Source of the DNA: Planctomycetia bacterium
GTDB taxonomy: Bacteria > Planctomycetota > Planctomycetia > Gemmatales > Gemmataceae
NCBI GenBank assembly: GCA_005773755.1
Contig: SXHE01000674.1
Span: 1-6,377 of the forward strand
Direction of reading: 5' to 3'
DNA: 6,377 nt
Shown: positions 5,829 through 6,377 of the stretch, piece after piece
How the letters are laid out: each line of letters starts with the position of its first letter
Numbering within the stretch: position 1 is the stretch's first letter
Made by a program: the position numbers and the translations under genes
Notes under the pieces: model-generated
What the model saw: only the letters and a program-made list of their open reading frames with translations
Database searches by the model: none
Told to the model about the DNA's origin: nothing

Positions 5829-6377
5829 GCCCCGCCCTCCGCGGCCGGGGGTTCGGCGTGGCGCGCGCGGCGGAACGCGCGGTCCACCTCCTCCGGGTCG
5901 AGCGGCAGCACTATCACTTCGGGCAAGTGATTCGCTGTGTGCTTCCCGACCACTGGGAACGGGTGCGGGCGACCATCACGCCGCGCCGATTCGCCGTCGA
6001 GCAACCGGCCCATCGCGTTGATCGTCAGCACCGGAACGCCGTTGTCCGCGTACTCCGGGTACTCCGTCCACCGGTCCGTGACGTGGTCGTGGCCGCGCAC
6101 GAGCCGCTTCACGGGCACGTCCAGCTTCTCGGTGACGAGCTTGCAGAACTGCGCGAAGGTGTCCCAGCCGAACTCGTGCCCGCGGCTCCCGCGGTTCGGG
6201 CGCTTCACGCGCGCGCTCTCCGCGATGCGCGCCCACAAGAAGTCGTCGAGGCACTTCGGCCGGCACAGGTCGGGGAGCGCGGCGAGGTCCTTCTGCGCGT
6301 CGGTGTGCGGGAACCCGCCGTGCGCGAACAGCGTGCCGTCCGGCAGGAACACGGCCTTCGGCCGCCCCGCGCAGAAC
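5825..6377 (-). CDS. Metallophosphoesterase, PPP-type Ser/Thr phosphatase-like (N-terminus outside window)
   Basis: Only the last 183 residues are visible; the frame is open to the right edge, so the start and the GDxHG, GDxxDRG and GNHE metal motifs, if present, lie outside. What remains fits the C-terminal half of the calcineurin-like PPP family. AVFLPDGTLFAHGGFPH near the visible start supplies the HGG metal-binding histidine. LVRGHDH (about 90 residues on) matches the second conserved RGH/RAH histidine, and VPVLTINAM matches the strand that follows it in these enzymes. The family hydrolyses phosphate esters with a two-metal centre, often phosphoserine or phosphothreonine in proteins. The last 20 or so residues are Pro/Ala/Arg-rich and probably disordered. 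It is cytoplasmic as far as can be seen. It overlaps the acidic zinc protein by 4 bases, so the two are co-translated. A nucleotide or small-molecule phosphatase of the same fold is the main alternative. Confidence 0.85.
   Translation of the reverse strand, partial: FCAGRPKAVFLPDGTLFAHGGFPHTDAQKDLAALPDLCRPKCLDDFLWARIAESARVKRPNRGSRGHEFGWDTFAQFCKLVTEKLDVPVKRLVRGHDHVTDRWTEYPEYADNGVPVLTINAMGRLLDGESARRDGRPHPFPVVGKHTANHLPEVIVLPLDPEEVDRAFRRARHAEPPAAEGGA
5835..5840 (-). promoter_or_regulatory. Shine-Dalgarno site for the acidic zinc-ribbon gene
   Basis: The minus strand reads GGAGGG 6 bases before the GTG at 5828 and lies inside the end of the phosphatase coding sequence. Together with the GTGA stop-start overlap it supports the GTG start rather than the internal ATG eight codons later. 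Confidence 0.7.

Noticed and set aside
4314..5930. 538-residue plus-strand open frame
   Set aside because: It is antisense across three genes and Ser/Thr/Arg-rich without motifs; the minus-strand genes have clear domains and ribosome sites.

Overview
The window is a GC-rich bacterial segment in which every confidently called gene lies on the minus strand, so transcription runs from position 6377 towards position 1. The combination suggests a planctomycete of the Gemmata type: very high third-position GC, a Tat-exported sugar isomerase next to a Gfo/Idh/MocA-like protein, an SDR enzyme, zinc-ribbon proteins carrying long beta-sandwich repeats, and palindromic elements between genes. This taxonomic guess rests on gene content and style only; no marker gene is present.

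Region A (about 6377 to 3050) holds a tightly packed trio. First is the C-terminal part of a PPP-type metallophosphoesterase that runs off the right edge. It overlaps by 4 bases (GTGA) a 120-residue protein with four CxxC pairs and a strongly acidic tail. After 16 bases comes a 799-residue protein with four CxxC pairs at its N terminus, seven beta-sandwich repeats of about 100 residues each, and a two-helix membrane anchor at its C terminus. The spacing of the cysteines is nearly the same in the two zinc proteins, and the shared operon structure suggests one functional unit with the phosphatase. I know of no described system with this composition, and its function is not known to me.

Region B (about 3006 to 100) holds three metabolism-type genes: a classical short-chain dehydrogenase/reductase with a strong Shine-Dalgarno site, a Tat-signal hydroxypyruvate-isomerase-like TIM barrel protein, and a divergent Gfo/Idh/MocA-like protein. 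They suggest sugar or hydroxy-acid isomerisation and oxidation, but no substrate can be read from the sequence.

Two palindromes punctuate region B. A 101-bp imperfect inverted repeat of lower GC (about 53 percent) fills most of the gap between the isomerase and the Gfo-like gene. A perfect 23-bp inverted repeat with an 8-base loop sits 7 bases beyond the last stop codon. A plus-strand reading frame that ends at position 31 may be the tail of a convergent gene, which would make that hairpin a shared terminator. No tRNA, rRNA, CRISPR array or transposase gene is visible, and no gap between genes exceeds 135 bases.
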